From an uncultured Planctomycetaceae bacterium (GTDB taxonomy: Bacteria; Planctomycetota; Planctomycetia; Gemmatales; Gemmataceae), in contig CALARU010000358.1 in assembly GCA_937888715.1 (NCBI GenBank), positions 1-37,856 of the forward strand: a DNA stretch of 37,856 bases. The letters are read 5' to 3'. Shown here one piece after another: positions 34,624 to 37,856 of this stretch. Below the pieces are notes generated by a model. The model was not told where the DNA came from. It ran no database searches and worked only from the letters and a program-made list of their open reading frames with translations. The translations under genes and the position numbers were made by a program. How positions within the stretch are numbered: the first letter of the stretch is position 1; each line of letters opens with the position of its first letter.

Positions 34624-36690
34624 CTATTTAGTTACGGGATTAAGCATTGCGCCAGCGGGATCAATAAGCTTCAATTTTCCACCCAGTTGCGCATAGCATT
34701 CAGGTAGGTCAAAAGAATCCAAAACATTGGGCAGCATGGATGACAAAGGCCAATCATAGCATTCAGAGCACGCAAGTTCTTTGTAGGAACTCAACGCATT
34801 CTTAAGGGTGACCTGTTTGATTTTAGGAGTAAGCATTGCTGCAAAAAGGGCAGGCAGGGTTCCCCATCCCTTTGCAGTAAGATGCACTTCCGTAAAGCCA
34901 TTGCCTTTAAGCCAATCTAAAACACCCATCACATCTAAAACCTTCTGGCCAAGATAGGGTGAATCAAGCATCATGGAATGAACCGCATTGAAATAATCAT
35001 TGCCATAGGGCACAAGAAATTGGTTAACGCCACAAGTATCGGGTCTGGATTCGCCTATGCCACGAACATCACAAGTAAAGAATTCAGATTCGGGTTCAGC
35101 TTTTAAAAGATCGCGAATGAAAGGCTCCTTGCGCAATTCATCAGCAGCGGAATGATGCGCAATATAAAGGACTGCGCGCTTGGTATTTTTAGGCGGCCTA
35201 GAATCGTGGGGTTTGTCTGAAAGCCTGTATACCAAGGCAAAAACTTCAGGCTCAGTTTCAATTGCATAAACATTGGCAATCGGTTTAGGGAAGTCTTTAT
35301 CCCGAATACTGCGCAAAATTCTGGAATCAGGGTCGGAAATACCCTTGGGCATTTTCAAAATAGATTTGATGCGGGTGGTCAACTCCGCAACGCCCTTTTT
35401 ACTTGCTCCAACCAAGGCCTTCGCCTTCTGATCCGTAAACGAAAATAACGATCGTGAACCAAACTTGGCTACCTGCCCTTCAGGCGTACACCAAAGCGTT
35501 TCATCCTTCTCGACAACCACCTTAGGTTCTTTTTGCAAATCCGATATCTTCGTAACACCATTAAACCACTGATACATGGCTTCGCGGTTTTCAACAGAAT
35601 ACCCATGTTCGGTTGGGCCGGTATGTAGCTTGATGTTTTCAGGCGCACCCAAAAGAGTGTATAGCTTCTTCAGTTTTTCGTATGCTTCCTCAGAGCCCCT
35701 TACATCAAAGAAATCTTTTTCCTTGGCAAGAATAACAATGGGTTTGGGTGCAAGCGCAGCAAGAAAATCAGCATGATCGAGGTTTAGCGCCAGCACTTTA
35801 GGCGGGCACTGTTCAGAATCTGCAGGGAGTTCGTTTTCGAAATTACGCCTGAAGGTGGTGACAAAACACGCAGGCGCAGCCATCGTCCACCGTTGCTCTA
35901 ATCCACACAGCCAAGTAGTCATGGTACCACCGCCCGAATTTCCGGTTACCCCAACCTTGGTTGGATCAACTTCAGGCCGGGTCAGCAAATAATCAAGTGC
36001 GCGAATACCATCCCAAGCACGCCATGTCCCAAAGAATTCGCCCACCAAAAGTTGTTGATTCCCACCATGCATATGTTCACCCACACCAATCCTTGGCCGT
36101 TTACTTTGTTCAACATGGCCATACTGAACTCTTTCGCCCTGCCCGATCGGATCAAATATAAGAACCACATACCCCATCATTGCAAGCCCTTGGCAAAAAG
36201 CCTGATAGGCATCTGCAGCTTTTCCATTGCTGGAATGCCCACAAGAAGCAACCACGCCAGGTAACGGATGTTTTTTACCCTTGGGAAGATAAAGGTTGGC
36301 ACTAACAAGGAAATTAGGACGGCTTTCAAAAAGCACTTTCTCGATGGTATAGCCATCCCTTTCCACTTTGCCAGTAACCCGCGCATTCAAAGGGGTTTTT
36401 GTAGGAAACGCACCAAAGCAAGATTGGATTTTCTTGCGCACAGAAAGCACATACTGTTGCGCATCTTCTTTGGATTGAAGACGATTGATACCTTCAAGAT
36501 TTGCGCGATCACTTTCCCTAACCCGCCTGCCCAGATAATCATGCACCATCCTCGGAAAATGATTGTATTGCGGTGGATTATTCTGCGCAGATACCAAGGC
36601 AGTTGTTCCCGTTGCAAGCAAGCCCGATTGCAATGCAACCAACTCCATAAGGTTACGCCTGCTTAACAATGAGAGATCATTCAATAGCAT
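34624..36690 (-). CDS. Exported double alpha/beta hydrolase (acetylxylan-esterase-like)
   Basis: A 688-residue protein. The N-terminus SRRNLMELVALQSGLLATG looks like a Tat signal. Domain 1 (about 60-390) is an active-looking esterase: VVASCGHSSNGK, FDPIGQGER, nucleophile Ser252 in GNSGGG and a His in GPTEHGYS. Domain 2 (about 480-680) repeats the fold (YIAHHSAADEL, CDVRGIGESRP), but the nucleophile elbow reads AKGWGTLPA with no serine, so it is probably inactive. The ATG at 36690 has AAGG 9 nt upstream; 36699 is possible. It lies 13 nt after the M20 gene and 17 nt before the CocE gene. Confidence 0.85.
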   Translation of the reverse strand: MLLNDLSLLSRRNLMELVALQSGLLATGTTALVSAQNNPPQYNHFPRMVHDYLGRRVRESDRANLEGINRLQSKEDAQQYVLSVRKKIQSCFGAFPTKTPLNARVTGKVERDGYTIEKVLFESRPNFLVSANLYLPKGKKHPLPGVVASCGHSSNGKAADAYQAFCQGLAMMGYVVLIFDPIGQGERVQYGHVEQSKRPRIGVGEHMHGGNQQLLVGEFFGTWRAWDGIRALDYLLTRPEVDPTKVGVTGNSGGGTMTTWLCGLEQRWTMAAPACFVTTFRRNFENELPADSEQCPPKVLALNLDHADFLAALAPKPIVILAKEKDFFDVRGSEEAYEKLKKLYTLLGAPENIKLHTGPTEHGYSVENREAMYQWFNGVTKISDLQKEPKVVVEKDETLWCTPEGQVAKFGSRSLFSFTDQKAKALVGASKKGVAELTTRIKSILKMPKGISDPDSRILRSIRDKDFPKPIANVYAIETEPEVFALVYRLSDKPHDSRPPKNTKRAVLYIAHHSAADELRKEPFIRDLLKAEPESEFFTCDVRGIGESRPDTCGVNQFLVPYGNDYFNAVHSMMLDSPYLGQKVLDVMGVLDWLKGNGFTEVHLTAKGWGTLPALFAAMLTPKIKQVTLKNALSSYKELACSECYDWPLSSMLPNVLDSFDLPECYAQLGGKLKLIDPAGAMLNPVTK

Positions 36691-36703
36691 AATCCACATC
36701 CTT

Positions 36704-37856
36704 TTATTTATCTGCGAGGTGAAAAAGTACAGCCGCACCCATGGTTCGTACACCTGTTTTTATCACAGTTGCGTAATCTGGAAAGTAAGAATCTGAATGG
36801 GTAACAGCAAGCGGTTTACCCCCTTGCTTGGCAAGTGCCACTGCTTTAGGATCTGCAGACCCAAGGAAATAATAAAAACCAGGCACACCCGCCCGAACAA
36901 ACTGGCTGAAATCCTCACCGCCTAGGCTCATCGGGCGCTCGTGAACTTTATCTTTACCCAAAAGCGATTCAAAAACCTTGACGGTTTTCGTGGTTAATTC
37001 AGCATCGTTGATCAACTCTGGCGTGAATTCAGATGCGTTCAATCTAACCACCGGTTCAGGCGCACCCGCACCAAGCGATGCAGCCTGAGCCACTCGCTCG
37101 ATGGCACTCAAGATATTAATTCGCGAAGCATTACGCACAGTTCTTACCGTCAATTCTAATTTTACTTCAGCAGGAATAATATTATGTTTTGTTCCACCAT
37201 GAATGGAACCAACCGTAATAACTGCAGGATCTAATGGGTCGCGTTCTCGACTGATGATCAATTGCAAATCTCGCACAACCCGAGCAGCAATCACAATGGG
37301 ATCGATTGCCTTATCGGGGAATGCACCATGTCCACCTTTTCCTTTGATGATAATTTCAACCGAATCTACATTCGCTTGCATGGGCCCTGCCCTGTAATTA
37401 ACATGGCCAAAGGGAAACCTACCATCGCAATGAAGTGCAAGCGCAAGGTCAGGCTTGGGAAACTTGGTGAACAGCCCATCAACAAGCATTGCACGAGCGC
37501 CTCTCCCTGTTTCCTCCGCAGGTTGGCCCACCAAAAGAATCGTTCCTCGCCATTGATCTTTCATCTTTCCAAGAACCGAAGCCACACCAGCAAGGCAGGT
37601 GATATTGATATCATGGCCACAAGCATGCATCACCCCGACCAAGTTCCCGTTATCATCTCGCACTTGAACTTTGCTGGCATAAGGGAGCCCGGTTTTTTCG
37701 ATAAGTGGAAGGGCATCCATATCCGCCCTGATCATAAGCACTCGGCCTTTACCATTCTTTAAAACCCCGACCACACCATGGCCACCAATACCTTCATGAA
37801 CTTCGCACCCCGCAATTTTTAAAGCGTTTGCAAGCCTTTTAGAAGTAAGAACTTCC
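36704..37856 (-). CDS. M20 family amidohydrolase (5' end outside window)
   Basis: The open frame runs off the right edge; in-window residues start EVLTSKRLANALKIAG and continue through GIGGHGVVGVLKNGKG. The IRADMDALP segment, metal-binding HACGHD, the catalytic-base motif PAEETGRGA, LALHCDGRFPFG and LGGEDFSQFV mark a zinc peptidase M20D, the group of hippurate/indoleacetyl-amino-acid hydrolases. These deacylate N-acyl amino acids. A GTG at 37774 is internal, not the start. About 384 residues are visible; a few tens more, perhaps with a signal peptide, are missing. It is the first gene in view of the hydrolase-WD40 operon. Confidence 0.9.
   Translation of the reverse strand, partial: EVLTSKRLANALKIAGCEVHEGIGGHGVVGVLKNGKGRVLMIRADMDALPLIEKTGLPYASKVQVRDDNGNLVGVMHACGHDINITCLAGVASVLGKMKDQWRGTILLVGQPAEETGRGARAMLVDGLFTKFPKPDLALALHCDGRFPFGHVNYRAGPMQANVDSVEIIIKGKGGHGAFPDKAIDPIVIAARVVRDLQLIISRERDPLDPAVITVGSIHGGTKHNIIPAEVKLELTVRTVRNASRINILSAIERVAQAASLGAGAPEPVVRLNASEFTPELINDAELTTKTVKVFESLLGKDKVHERPMSLGGEDFSQFVRAGVPGFYYFLGSADPKAVALAKQGGKPLAVTHSDSYFPDYATVIKTGVRTMGAAVLFHLADK

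Overview
The window looks like chromosome of a planctomycete with moderate G+C. No rRNA was available to place it, so this rests on gene content. The pointers are a DUF1559 prepilin-like protein followed by a small carbohydrate-like lipoprotein, a giant exported WD40 protein, an alpha-2-macroglobulin carrying an anti-sigma zinc finger, a BON-domain protein next to a small lipoprotein, a free-standing sigma region 1.1 protein, and a run of serine hydrolases. I see no phage, insertion sequence, CRISPR array, tRNA or rRNA.

Layout. Positions 1-161 hold a purine tract and a short hairpin repeat. An MFS transporter and a small protein (162-1894, minus) diverge from a plus-strand housekeeping cluster (2041-7571): proC, guaA, dapF, a DUF374 acyltransferase, a DUF2752 membrane protein, a lipoprotein and a CDGSH iron-sulfur protein. 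Convergent to it are a small lipoprotein and a DUF1559 pseudopilin (7576-8869), then pyruvate phosphate dikinase (9006-11765). Next is a regulatory block (12016-18534): an ECF sigma factor, a 1830-residue protein joining an anti-sigma zinc finger to a complete thioester alpha-2-macroglobulin, and, divergently, a stand-alone sigma region 1.1 domain. A PRXL2/SelU-like peroxiredoxin (18531-19070) has an in-frame TGA exactly where the first redox cysteine should be, so it is probably a selenoprotein. A lipoprotein and a BON-domain protein follow (19308-22029) and end at a strong terminator. Convergent to these is an FHA-mutY-TlpA operon (22088-24395). An orphan solute-binding lipoprotein and an exported 5-hydroxyisourate hydrolase come next.

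Positions 26503-28253 are a patchy accessory island: a decayed copy of the 3' end of the WD40 gene, a DUF4160/DUF2442 pair that resembles a toxin-antitoxin module, a tiny ORF ending in a second copy of the repeat at position 96, and a G+C-richer membrane-protein gene. The right end (28254-37856, minus) is a compact run: M20 amidohydrolase (cut by the window end), a double alpha/beta hydrolase, a CocE/NonD hydrolase and the WD40 protein.

The two most interesting systems are (1) the ECF sigma / anti-sigma-alpha-2-macroglobulin pair, which could couple protease attack at the cell surface to transcription, with a free sigma 1.1 domain next door; and (2) the candidate selenoprotein, which automatic callers would shorten to a GTG-started fragment.
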